From NCBI GenBank assembly GCA_018268735.1, contig JAFDWA010000054.1, positions 1-8,389 of the forward strand: a stretch of DNA of 8,389 bases. Reading direction: 5' to 3'. Positions 1 to 5,886 of this stretch are shown piece by piece (the stretch's first letter is position 1; the number at the start of each line of letters is the position of its first letter). The notes under the pieces are model-generated. The model did not search any database. It worked only from the letters and a program-made list of their open reading frames with translations, and was not told where the DNA came from. The translations under genes and the position numbers were made by a program. Origin of the DNA: Actinomycetota bacterium (lineage in GTDB: Bacteria; Actinomycetota; Acidimicrobiia; Acidimicrobiales; Microtrichaceae).

Positions 1-670
1 CGTCCCCCTGTCGCGGATCGACGGCCGCGTCGCCTTCGAGGTGGCCCGCGACGGCAAGGTGCTCGGTGGGTCCGAGGTCGCCCCACGAGGCGACGGCGTC
101 CCGAGGGCGTACCTCCCGTTCACCTTCGACTTCCCCGCACCTGGCATCTACGACATCGGCGCGACCTACCGCGGTGCCCGCCTCGAGTCGACGGTCCAGG
201 TCGTCGAGCCGTCCCGGGTCACCACCCCGGTCGTCGGCCAGGTGCTCCCGGGGGTGGGCTCACCGACGGTCGCGAACCCCCTCGGGGTGGATCCGCTGTG
301 CAGCCGCGACCCTGTGTGCCCGTTCCACTCGATCGATCTGCAGAGCGTGGTCGGACGAGGTCACCCGATCGTGCTCCTCGTGGCGACCCCCGCCTACTGC
401 CAGACCGCCGTCTGCGGACCCGTGCTCGACCTGGTCGTGGAGCAGGCCGCCGGACGGGAGGACCTGCGCGTCATCCACTCGGAGGTCTACCGCGATCCCA
501 AGGCGCACCGGGACCTGAGCACAGCGACGCTCGCCCCGGTTCCGGCCGCGTACCACCTGGACTTCGAGCCCGTGCTGTTCATCACCGATCGGACCGGAAC
601 CGTCGTCGCACGGGCCGACGTCACGGTCGATCGCAGCGAGCTGCGGGAGCTGCTCACGCTCGCGACGTGA
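1..670 (+). CDS. Exported thioredoxin-fold protein with CX4C motif (5' end off window)
   Basis: The reading frame is open from base 2, so the true start lies upstream; the GTG at 41 is an internal valine. About 222 residues are visible, ending at TGA 668-670. Numbering from the valine at 41, residues 20-55 look like a beta-sandwich (Ig-like) segment with a phenylalanine/proline-rich strand. A linker follows with a CX5C pair (C87, C93). Residues about 98-209 form a thioredoxin-like domain: a hydrophobic strand (PIVLLVATPAY), then C120 and C125 in a CX4C motif followed by GP, then a late cis-Pro-like FEPVLFITD strand. Actinobacterial envelope proteins of this type are usually lipoproteins; the signal peptide would be off the window. 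A thiol-disulfide role outside the membrane is inferred, and CX4C is not the classical CXXC, so redox activity is uncertain. It converges on the ErpA-like gene with an 18-bp gap that shows no clear terminator. Confidence 0.8.
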   Translation, partial: VPLSRIDGRVAFEVARDGKVLGGSEVAPRGDGVPRAYLPFTFDFPAPGIYDIGATYRGARLESTVQVVEPSRVTTPVVGQVLPGVGSPTVANPLGVDPLCSRDPVCPFHSIDLQSVVGRGHPIVLLVATPAYCQTAVCGPVLDLVVEQAAGREDLRVIHSEVYRDPKAHRDLSTATLAPVPAAYHLDFEPVLFITDRTGTVVARADVTVDRSELRELLTLAT

Positions 671-688
671 GCGGCGAGCGATGCGGCG

Positions 689-1009
689 TCAGTGGCTGCA
701 GCCGCAGCCGCCGCTGCTCTCGACGTTCGGGTTGGTGATCGCGAAGCCGGATCGGTCGATGCCGTCGGAGTAGTCGAGCGTGGCGCCCTCGAGCAGGTGC
801 GCGCTCGACGCGTCGGCCACGACGCTCACGTCGCCGAACGTCGACTTCACGTCGTCGGCGGCCACGTCGGTGTCGAAGAACATCTCGTAGGCGAACCCGG
901 AGCAGCAGCCGCCGGGACGGACCGTGACACGCAGCGCCAGTCCGTCCTCGTCCTCTGCGTCGATGAGCTGCTTGACCTTGGTGGCGGCAGTGTCGGTCAG
1001 TGTGATCAC
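689..1009 (-). CDS. erpA: A-type iron-sulfur cluster carrier (ErpA/HesB/IscA family)
   Basis: This 106-residue protein has the length and pattern of A-type Fe-S carriers, which take a cluster from the assembly machinery and pass it to apo-proteins in the cytoplasm. It opens with ITLTDTAATKVKQL, and the three ligand cysteines are placed as in the family: C36 in a CCSGF motif, and C102 and C104 in a terminal GGCGCSH. C35 is an extra adjacent cysteine. The GTG at 1009 is chosen because GGAGG lies 7 nt upstream of it and because the family starts here; the open frame runs to 1045 but adds only unconserved residues. It lies 103 bp downstream of the SufR-like regulator on the same strand, so it may be cotranscribed or use its own promoter (see 1066-1071). 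ErpA rather than IscA is a guess, since no isc genes are nearby. Confidence 0.9.
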   Translation of the reverse strand: MITLTDTAATKVKQLIDAEDEDGLALRVTVRPGGCCSGFAYEMFFDTDVAADDVKSTFGDVSVVADASSAHLLEGATLDYSDGIDRSGFAITNPNVESSGGCGCSH

Positions 1010-1042
1010 GTCAGGTCCTCCGCGGAGACACGAGTCGGGGTG

Positions 1043-1054
1043 CACCGGCCGGTG
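1043..1054. promoter_or_regulatory. 12-bp perfect palindrome in erpA leader
   Basis: CACCGGCCGGTG is a perfect palindrome lying 34 bp upstream of the erpA GTG. It sits just downstream of a candidate -10 box (1066-1071), close to the predicted transcription start. An overlapping 8-bp palindrome GGTGCACC lies at 1039-1046. Position suggests an operator or an RNA hairpin in the leader, but no factor is assigned. In this GC-rich DNA a palindrome of this size can arise by chance. Confidence 0.35.
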
Positions 1055-1065
1055 GGTGCCCTGTC

Positions 1066-1071
1066 AGTGTA
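1066..1071 (-). promoter_or_regulatory. Candidate -10 box for erpA
   Basis: On the minus strand this reads TACACT, matching the actinobacterial TANNNT -10 consensus. It would start a transcript near 1058 with a leader of about 50 nt before the GTG at 1009. No convincing -35 is visible, so support rests on the -10 match and its place in the only gap upstream of erpA. Confidence 0.35.
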
Positions 1072-1112
1072 ACGGCGGTGGCGGACCACACCCAGGCGTG
1101 GGCCGTGGCAGC

Positions 1113-1802
1113 TCAGGCGTCGCGTGCGAGCGTCGCCTGGCACGGCTCGCGGTGGGAGCGATCGTGGAAGTCGACGAGGTGCGCGTCGCCGGCCTCCTCG
1201 ACGAACCCCTCGACCATCCCCCGGTGCAGCGCGCAGACGACCTCCGGGTTCGACTCGGCGATCTCGCCGAAGGGGCAGTGGCCGAAGGCGATCGTCGTCG
1301 AGTCGTCCTCCTCGACGGCAGCGGGGTCGAACCCGAGCGCGCCGTGCATCGCGACGACTGCCTGCATCGCGGAGGGCTCCGCTGCAGCGTCGCCGACGGC
1401 CACCCCAGCGGACCGGTGGGCGAGCGCTCGTCCCTGCGTCCGTCCCGCTGCGAGGACCGGCTCTCCCGTGAGCCCGGCGTCCGCCGCGAGGTCGACGAGC
1501 ATCCGGGCCATCATCGGGAACACCGGGGGTTCGAGTCCGAGCGAGGGTGCGTCCGAGGTGAGCGAGTAGAGGTGCTGCGGGCGCCCGACCGCTCCTCGGC
1601 TCTCGGCACGTGCCTCGAGGAGGCCCACGTCGCGCATGCGCTCCAGGTGGGGACGGACGGTGTTGGGGTGCAGGCCGAGGGTGTCGGCGATCTCCGAGGT
1701 GGCGAGCGGGCGTGGCGACCGCGCCAGCTCGAGGTAGATCGCATAGCGCGTGTTGTCACCGAGCGTCTTCAGGACGTCCAAGCGGTGCTCGGCAGGCTGC
1801 AC
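1113..1802 (-). CDS. SufR-like winged-helix regulator, probable Fe-S sensor
   Basis: A 229-residue cytoplasmic DNA-binding protein. Residues 7-81 form an ArsR/DeoR-type winged helix: RLDVLKTLGDNTRYAIYLEL, then TSEIADTLGLHPNTVRPHL as the helix-turn-helix, and a wing around GRPQHLYSL. The C-terminal half carries C176 in HCPFGEIAESNPE, C190 in VVCALH and C221 in EPCQ. That spacing resembles SufR-type repressors, which bind an Fe-S cluster through C-terminal cysteines and repress Fe-S biogenesis genes. Three cysteines plus several histidines are visible. The GTG at 1802 is chosen because TACCGT ends exactly 7 nt upstream of it, suggesting a leaderless mRNA; there is no strong ribosome-binding site. 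A longer frame to 1922 would run into mrp. Divergence from mrp and the downstream erpA on the same strand support an Fe-S role. The SufR function is inference; a general ArsR-like regulator is the alternative. Confidence 0.8.
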   Translation of the reverse strand: MQPAEHRLDVLKTLGDNTRYAIYLELARSPRPLATSEIADTLGLHPNTVRPHLERMRDVGLLEARAESRGAVGRPQHLYSLTSDAPSLGLEPPVFPMMARMLVDLAADAGLTGEPVLAAGRTQGRALAHRSAGVAVGDAAAEPSAMQAVVAMHGALGFDPAAVEEDDSTTIAFGHCPFGEIAESNPEVVCALHRGMVEGFVEEAGDAHLVDFHDRSHREPCQATLARDA

Positions 1803-1809
1803 GTCCCCA

Positions 1810-1815
1810 ACGGTA
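1810..1815 (-). promoter_or_regulatory. Leaderless -10 box for the SufR-like gene
   Basis: On the minus strand TACCGT (TANNNT) is followed by 7 nt and then the GTG at 1802, so transcription would start at or next to the start codon. No -35 resembling TTGACA is visible; its expected place at about 1833-1838 overlaps the palindrome at 1835-1848, which fits autoregulation. Confidence 0.5.
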
Positions 1816-1834
1816 GCTGAGCGACCGAGTAAAC

Positions 1835-1848
1835 CCGGTCGCGACCGG
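1835..1848. promoter_or_regulatory. 14-bp palindromic operator candidate between sufR-like gene and mrp
   Basis: CCGGTCGCGACCGG is a perfect 14-bp palindrome. It directly abuts the mrp -10 box (1849-1854) and covers the expected -35 position of the opposing regulator promoter. One arm, GCGACCG at 1841-1847, is repeated in direct orientation at 1821-1827, exactly 20 bp (about two helical turns) away. The placement suits an operator through which the SufR-like protein represses both genes. This is inference; the sequence does not match the CAAC-N6-GTTG pattern known for cyanobacterial SufR. Confidence 0.55.
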
Positions 1849-1854
1849 TAAAAT
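1849..1854 (+). promoter_or_regulatory. Leaderless -10 box for mrp
   Basis: TAAAAT is followed by exactly 7 nt and the ATG at 1862, so the message would begin at the start codon. There is no Shine-Dalgarno sequence before this ATG, consistent with leaderless translation. No good -35 is visible around 1826-1831. Confidence 0.6.
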
Positions 1855-1861
1855 GCCGCAC

Positions 1862-3106
1862 ATGAGCGAGCCGACGACATCCGACGCGACAGTCGGGGGC
1901 GACCCTTCGACGGAGCGTCCATCGGTGGAGACCGTCATGGGGCTCCTCCGGGGCGTGGTGGACCCCGAGCTCGGCTCCGACATCGTGGAGCTGGGCATGG
2001 CCAAGGGCGCGAGCGTCGACACCGACGGCACCGTGCACGTCACCGTCGCGCTGACCACCAGCGGGTGCCCGCTGCGAGCCGAGATCCAGCGCGACGTCCG
2101 GGCGCGGATCGGTTCGCTCCCGGGCGTGAGCAGCGTCAAGATCGACTGGACCGAGCTCGACCAGGCCGAGAAGGCCGCCGCGATGGAACGTGCCCGTCGC
2201 AACATGGCCGAGCGGCCCGAGCAGACAGCGGTGCCCATGACCGCCCGGGTCGTGATGGTCGCATCCGGCAAGGGCGGCGTCGGGAAGTCCTCGGTGACGG
2301 TCAACCTCGCGACCGCGCTTGCGGCGAAGGGCTTCACCGTCGGGGTCATCGACGCCGACATCTGGGGGTTCTCCGTTCCCCGGATGGTCGGCCTCGACGG
2401 GCACCTCCGAGCAGAGGAGCCCGGTTCGACGCCGCTGCGGCCGGCCACGACGACCGACGGACGACCACGCATCGTCCCCAACGAGCTCGTCGTCGGCGAC
2501 GGACGGCTGAAGGTCGTCTCGATGGGGTTCCTGGTCGACGACGAGGGCACCGCGCTGATGTGGCGCGGCCTCATGCTCAACCGTGCGGTCCAGCACTTCC
2601 TCCAGGACGTCGCATGGGACGACATCGACTACCTGCTCATCGACATGCCGCCGGGGACCGGCGACGTCCAGATGGGGCTCGCGAGGATGCTGCCGCGCGC
2701 GCAGATGCTGGTGGTCACGACGCCGTCGCTCACCGCGCAGAAGGTGGCGGTCCGCGTCGTGGACATGGGACGCAAGAACTTCCTCCACATCGTCGGGGTG
2801 ATCGAGAACATGTCGAGCTACGTCGACGACACCGGTCGCGAGCACCGCCTGTTCGGCACCGGCGGTGGCGAGCGCCTCGCCCACGACGCAGGCGTCCCGC
2901 TGCTCGCCCGGATCCCGATCGAGCCAGCCGTCGCGGAGGGCGGCGACCACGGACGACCCGCCGTGCTCGGTGAGGGACCCGCAGCCGAGGCGTTCCGGGC
3001 GCTCGCCGAGCGCATCGTCGACGACGTGATCCCTCCCGCCGACCACGCCGGATGCAGCCTCCGGGCGCTGATCGCCCAGCACGTCCGCCAGACCGCTCCG
3101 GCCTGA
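1862..3106 (+). CDS. mrp: Mrp/ApbC-type P-loop ATPase, Fe-S cluster carrier
   Basis: A 414-residue cytoplasmic protein of the Mrp/NBP35 family, which carries and delivers Fe-S clusters using ATP. Residues about 18-95 form a MIP18/DUF59 domain (VVDPELGSDIVELG, then TTSGCPL with the conserved C69). The deviant Walker A is SGKGGVGKS at 135-143, followed by VIDADIWGFSVPRMVG and the Walker B-like IDMPPGTGD from I260. The family signature ENMS is at 315-318. Only two cysteines exist, C69 and C398. The CXXC that binds the bridging cluster in enteric ApbC/Mrp is absent; from memory, actinobacterial Mrp proteins commonly lack it. The ATG at 1862 is preferred over the in-frame ATG at 1853 because the latter overlaps the TAAAAT -10 box. 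Divergence from the SufR-like gene supports control by Fe-S status. The identification is firm; the exact client proteins are unknown. Confidence 0.93.
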   Translation: MSEPTTSDATVGGDPSTERPSVETVMGLLRGVVDPELGSDIVELGMAKGASVDTDGTVHVTVALTTSGCPLRAEIQRDVRARIGSLPGVSSVKIDWTELDQAEKAAAMERARRNMAERPEQTAVPMTARVVMVASGKGGVGKSSVTVNLATALAAKGFTVGVIDADIWGFSVPRMVGLDGHLRAEEPGSTPLRPATTTDGRPRIVPNELVVGDGRLKVVSMGFLVDDEGTALMWRGLMLNRAVQHFLQDVAWDDIDYLLIDMPPGTGDVQMGLARMLPRAQMLVVTTPSLTAQKVAVRVVDMGRKNFLHIVGVIENMSSYVDDTGREHRLFGTGGGERLAHDAGVPLLARIPIEPAVAEGGDHGRPAVLGEGPAAEAFRALAERIVDDVIPPADHAGCSLRALIAQHVRQTAPA

Positions 3107-3133
3107 GCACCGGGCCGGAGCACCGGGCCGGAG
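3105..3133. repeat. 13-bp tandem repeat overlapping the mrp stop codon
   Basis: The unit GAGCACCGGGCCG occurs twice without a spacer (3105-3117 and 3118-3130), followed by a third GAG. The first copy includes the last two bases of the mrp TGA. It is probably a small slippage duplication in the 3' untranslated region. Confidence 0.7.
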
Positions 3134-3162
3134 CCGCTGCGCCGACACCCCGACCCCGGGCG

Positions 3163-3178
3163 GCGAGCACGGGCTCGC
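3163..3178. terminator. Hairpin between convergent mrp and alcohol dehydrogenase genes
   Basis: GCGAGC-ACGG-GCTCGC forms a 6-bp GC-rich stem with a 4-nt loop in the 84-bp gap between two converging genes. It could act in both directions. There is no T-run on either side, so it would be a non-canonical terminator of the kind common in high-GC actinobacteria. Confidence 0.4.
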
Positions 3179-3190
3179 TCGGCCACGGGC

Positions 3191-4342
3191 TCACTCGAAG
3201 ACGATCACTCCACGGAGGTTGCGACCCGCCCGCATGTCCTCGTAGCCCTCGTTGACGTCCTCGAGCGGGTAGGTGCGGGTCACCAGCTCGTCGATCCGCA
3301 GTCGGCCCTCTGCGTAGAGGGCGAGCAGGGCGGGGATGTCGGTGCGAGGGTTGCAGGACCCGAAGATCGTCCCCTGCACCTCCTTCTCGAACATCGCGAG
3401 GTCGAACAGCGACATCGAGACCTCCGTCGACATCACGCCGGCGATCGCCGTGACCACGACCGATCCCCCCTTGGCGGACATCGCGAGCCCCGCTGCGACC
3501 ATGTCGCCGGTCATCAGGCCCGGGACCATGATCACGGCATCCGCTCCACGACCGTCGGTGAGCTGCTCGACGAGCGGCTGCGCCTCCTGCATCGACGCCG
3601 CAGCGTGCGTCGCGCCGAAGGTGTGCGACGACTCACGCTTCCACTCGAGCGGATCGACCGCGACGACGTGCCTCGCTCCGGCCATCGCGGCGCCCTGCAC
3701 CGCGTTCATGCCGACACCGCCGACGCCGACGACCACCACCGTGTCACCGACGCGGACGTCCGCGCGTCGCACGGCGGAGCCCCAGCCGGTCGCAACCGCG
3801 CAGGACACCAGCGCCCCCGCCACGAACGGCACATCGGGCTCGATCCTCACCACCGAGTCCTCGGCGACCAACATGTGCTCCGCGAACGTGCCGAGCTTCA
3901 GGATCGGGTCGACCGGAGTGCCGTCGGAGAGCCGGTGGGCACGTCGACCGTCGGTGACCATCCCCTTCTCGAAGGCGTGTGCGCCGAGGTCGCAGAGGTT
4001 CTGGCGCCCGGTCGAGCAGTAGTGGCACTCGCCGCAGGTCGGGAAGAACGACATCGCGACGTGGTCGCCCACGGCCACTCGTCGAACCCCTTCCCCGACA
4101 GCGAGGACCTCGCCTGCGCCCTCGTGCCCGCCGATCATCGGGAAGGGGGACTCCATGCCCGCTGCTGCGATCAGCTCCTCGGGTGGGGTCATGTCGCCTC
4201 GGACGACGTGCTCGTCGGAGTGGCACAGCCCCGCGGCCCGCGTCCGGACCAGGATCTCCCGCGGGCCGGGATCGTCGAGCTCGACGTCGACCACCTCCCA
4301 CTCGCGACCCACCCCGAAGATCACCGCGGCACGGGTCCTCAC
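3191..4342 (-). CDS. Zn-dependent MDR alcohol dehydrogenase, NDMA-dependent (Rxyl_3153-like) type
   Basis: A 383-residue cytosolic medium-chain dehydrogenase that should oxidise an alcohol with NAD. Catalytic zinc ligands are C40 (GLCHSDEH), H73 (GGHEGAGE) and C181 (VSCAVATGWGSA). The structural zinc site is C103, C106, C109 and C117. The Rossmann glycine motif GVGGVG is at 206-211 and D230 (VAVDPLEWKRE) favours NAD over NADP. The pattern resembles actinobacterial NDMA-dependent alcohol dehydrogenases, which hold the nicotinamide tightly and are linked to mycofactocin; that link is family knowledge, not shown here. Compared with my recollection of the family, about ten residues are inserted around 52-63 (TPPEELIAAAGME). 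The GTG at 4342 is chosen for GGAGG 7 nt upstream and the family start. It overlaps the end of the Nudix gene by GTGA, implying translational coupling. Substrate unknown. Confidence 0.9.
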   Translation of the reverse strand: MRTRAAVIFGVGREWEVVDVELDDPGPREILVRTRAAGLCHSDEHVVRGDMTPPEELIAAAGMESPFPMIGGHEGAGEVLAVGEGVRRVAVGDHVAMSFFPTCGECHYCSTGRQNLCDLGAHAFEKGMVTDGRRAHRLSDGTPVDPILKLGTFAEHMLVAEDSVVRIEPDVPFVAGALVSCAVATGWGSAVRRADVRVGDTVVVVGVGGVGMNAVQGAAMAGARHVVAVDPLEWKRESSHTFGATHAAASMQEAQPLVEQLTDGRGADAVIMVPGLMTGDMVAAGLAMSAKGGSVVVTAIAGVMSTEVSMSLFDLAMFEKEVQGTIFGSCNPRTDIPALLALYAEGRLRIDELVTRTYPLEDVNEGYEDMRAGRNLRGVIVFE

Positions 4343-5214
4343 CGACCCGCCTCCCCGCTCAGCGGTCGGGCGGTGAAGGCGTCGTACACCCCACCGGTCC
4401 CCTCCGGATCCCCCGGCAGGACGATCCGGGCCGCTCCGTCCTCGTCGAGCACCGTCGGCAGGATCGGACGGATCGCCCGCAGCGAGCGAGCGTGCTGCAG
4501 TGCCGCGGCGGCGGTGTCGAACTCCTGCAGGCCGACGAGCGTGCGGATCGTCGGGAAGATCATCGTGATGTCGCCGTCGTCGTGGCGCCGCAGCGCCTCC
4601 GACGGAGAGAGCCACTGGGTGCCGATCAGCTCGCGGTCGTCCGCGACGACCTCCTGGTCCACGGGGGCGGCAGCGACGAAGAACCGCGTGTCGTATCGAC
4701 GGTGGGCTCCAAGAGGGGTGATCCAGCGGGAGTGGTACTGCAGGGCACCCACGTCGAGCCGGATGTCCTCCTCGGCAGCGATCGCGGCGATGCTGCGACG
4801 ACCGGCGTCCACATCGGCGCGGTGACCGGCGTAGCGCTCCGCGACGAGCCGATCGGTGACGTCGAGCGGCGAGCCGTCCACGTGGCGGGCCATCAGGACG
4901 CCCGCCTCCTCGAACGACTCACGGATCGCCGCGACCCAGAAGGCGAGGCCACCGCCGTCGAGGCCCAGTCGCTGCGAGGCTCCACGATCGTCGAGTCCGA
5001 CGCAGACCGCTTCGACCGCTCGGTCCGCATCCGCTGCATCGACGCTCCCGCCCGGGAACACGTAGGCACCACCGACGAAGTCGGACTGGAGGTTGCGCTG
5101 CATCAGGCAGACCTCGAGTCCATCGCCGCCGTCGCGCAGCAGCATCACCGTCGACGCGTCCCGCACAGGGACCTCGTCGGGCCGGTCGTGGTCGAGCAGG
5201 ACCGTGGCGACCAT
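4339..5214 (-). CDS. Nudix hydrolase with split Nudix box (NUDT19-like)
   Basis: A 291-residue hydrolase expected to cleave a nucleoside-diphosphate-linked substrate; NUDT19-type relatives act on CoA or acyl-CoA, so CoA esters are a plausible but unproven substrate. The N-terminal part has strands VMLLRDG and EVCLMQRN, then GGAYVFPGGSVD with G55-G56. The catalytic half of the Nudix box, AAIRESFEEAGV, has R98, E99, E102 and E103. G56 and R98 are 42 residues apart instead of 14, an insertion of about 28 residues like that known in NUDT19. The C-terminal region has RWITPLGAHRRYDTRFF and an acid-to-helix tail. The ATG at 5214 is chosen because AAGGAG stands 8 nt upstream; the frame stays open to 5811 but that part is antisense to no recognisable domain and overlaps fxsA. 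It is followed by the alcohol dehydrogenase with a 4-bp overlap, so the two are probably made together. Confidence 0.88.
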   Translation of the reverse strand: MVATVLLDHDRPDEVPVRDASTVMLLRDGGDGLEVCLMQRNLQSDFVGGAYVFPGGSVDAADADRAVEAVCVGLDDRGASQRLGLDGGGLAFWVAAIRESFEEAGVLMARHVDGSPLDVTDRLVAERYAGHRADVDAGRRSIAAIAAEEDIRLDVGALQYHSRWITPLGAHRRYDTRFFVAAAPVDQEVVADDRELIGTQWLSPSEALRRHDDGDITMIFPTIRTLVGLQEFDTAAAALQHARSLRAIRPILPTVLDEDGAARIVLPGDPEGTGGVYDAFTARPLSGEAGR

Positions 5215-5262
5215 CTGCTGTGCTCCTTGTGGCTGCTGCGGGGAGGTGGCGAGCCGGCGGGG

Positions 5263-5293
5263 GTCGGATCCGACGTGGGAGGCCCGACGTGGG
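5263..5293. repeat. 12-bp palindrome plus 10-bp direct repeat upstream of the Nudix gene
   Basis: In the 83-bp gap between fxsA and the Nudix gene, GTCGGATCCGAC (5263-5274) is a perfect 12-bp palindrome. CCGACGTGGG occurs at 5270-5279 and again at 5284-5293. The elements lie about 50-80 bp upstream of the Nudix start, where an operator or leader structure could sit. No -10 box is convincing here, so no function is assigned. Confidence 0.4.
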
Positions 5294-5297
5294 GTCC

Positions 5298-5879
5298 TCA
5301 ACGTGGCGGGCCCAGCTCCTCCGGTCGATCCACCTCGATGTCGACGATCTCCGCGTGCACGCCGCCCCGGCCCCGATCCGCACCGGCCGAACCCACGTCG
5401 GCGTCGCGACCTTCGACGTCGATGACCGGGCCGCGGATGTGCGCTCCACCGGGGACGTCGCTGAAGGTCGCCCCGCCGAACGTGCTCGTCGTGAACGTGA
5501 AGCCACCGAGCTGGGCCGCACGCGCCGCCCGGCGCTCGACCCACCGCTGCAGCACAGGTCTCGCCAGCTTGCGGGTCGGCGGCGCCAGCAGCGCCAGCCC
5601 GGGCACCGCGGTGACGAACCCGGGGACGATCAGCAGCATCCCCCCGACGAGCACGAGGAGCCCGTCGAGGAGCGACTCGGTCGGCATCCGACCGGACGAC
5701 AGCTCGACGTCCACGCGACGCCACACGGCGAGGCCCTCGGATCGCACCAGCAGGACACCGAGGAGGCTCAGTCCCACCAGCACCATCGCCGTCGCGAACG
5801 CTCCGATCCACTGGGCGACGAGCACGGCGGTCCAGATCTCGACGACACCCAGTGCGAAGAGCGCGAGCAGCACGGTCAC
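5298..5879 (-). CDS. fxsA: FxsA-family inner membrane protein
   Basis: A 193-residue membrane protein. Two hydrophobic segments lie near residues 2-23 and 26-47, with the acidic GVVEIW motif of the family in the first. A third membrane region at about 70-102 carries LLVLVGGMLLIVPGFVTAVPG, the most typical part of FxsA. FxsA was named for suppressing F-plasmid exclusion of phage T7 in E. coli; its ordinary cellular job is unknown. The soluble tail after residue about 115 is longer than the short E. coli-type tails. It holds a strand-rich, glycine-rich patch (GGFTFTTSTFGGATFSDVPG) followed by an acidic end. The GTG at 5879 is chosen because TAGGCT ends exactly 7 nt upstream, suggesting a leaderless transcript, and because the first membrane segment begins there. 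It may head a unit with the Nudix and dehydrogenase genes, although the 83-bp gap leaves this open. Confidence 0.85.
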   Translation of the reverse strand: MTVLLALFALGVVEIWTAVLVAQWIGAFATAMVLVGLSLLGVLLVRSEGLAVWRRVDVELSSGRMPTESLLDGLLVLVGGMLLIVPGFVTAVPGLALLAPPTRKLARPVLQRWVERRAARAAQLGGFTFTTSTFGGATFSDVPGGAHIRGPVIDVEGRDADVGSAGADRGRGGVHAEIVDIEVDRPEELGPPR

Positions 5880-5886
5880 GACGACG

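Noticed and set aside
1853..1861. Alternative mrp start at ATG 1853
   Set aside because: The codon overlaps the TAAAAT box and has no ribosome-binding site; ATG 1862 has exact leaderless spacing.
1803..1922. N-terminal extension of the SufR-like regulator
   Set aside because: It would read across the divergent control region and the start of mrp; the added residues do not belong to the family.
1769..3148. Long minus-strand open frame opposite mrp
   Set aside because: Shadow of mrp, whose Walker A, DUF59 and ENMS motifs are unambiguous.
4343..4615. N-terminal extension of the alcohol dehydrogenase
   Set aside because: Overlaps the Nudix coding sequence; the family begins at the GTG at 4342, which has its own GGAGG.
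5215..5811. N-terminal extension of the Nudix protein
   Set aside because: Overlaps fxsA coding sequence in another frame; AAGGAG before the ATG at 5214 defines a normal start.
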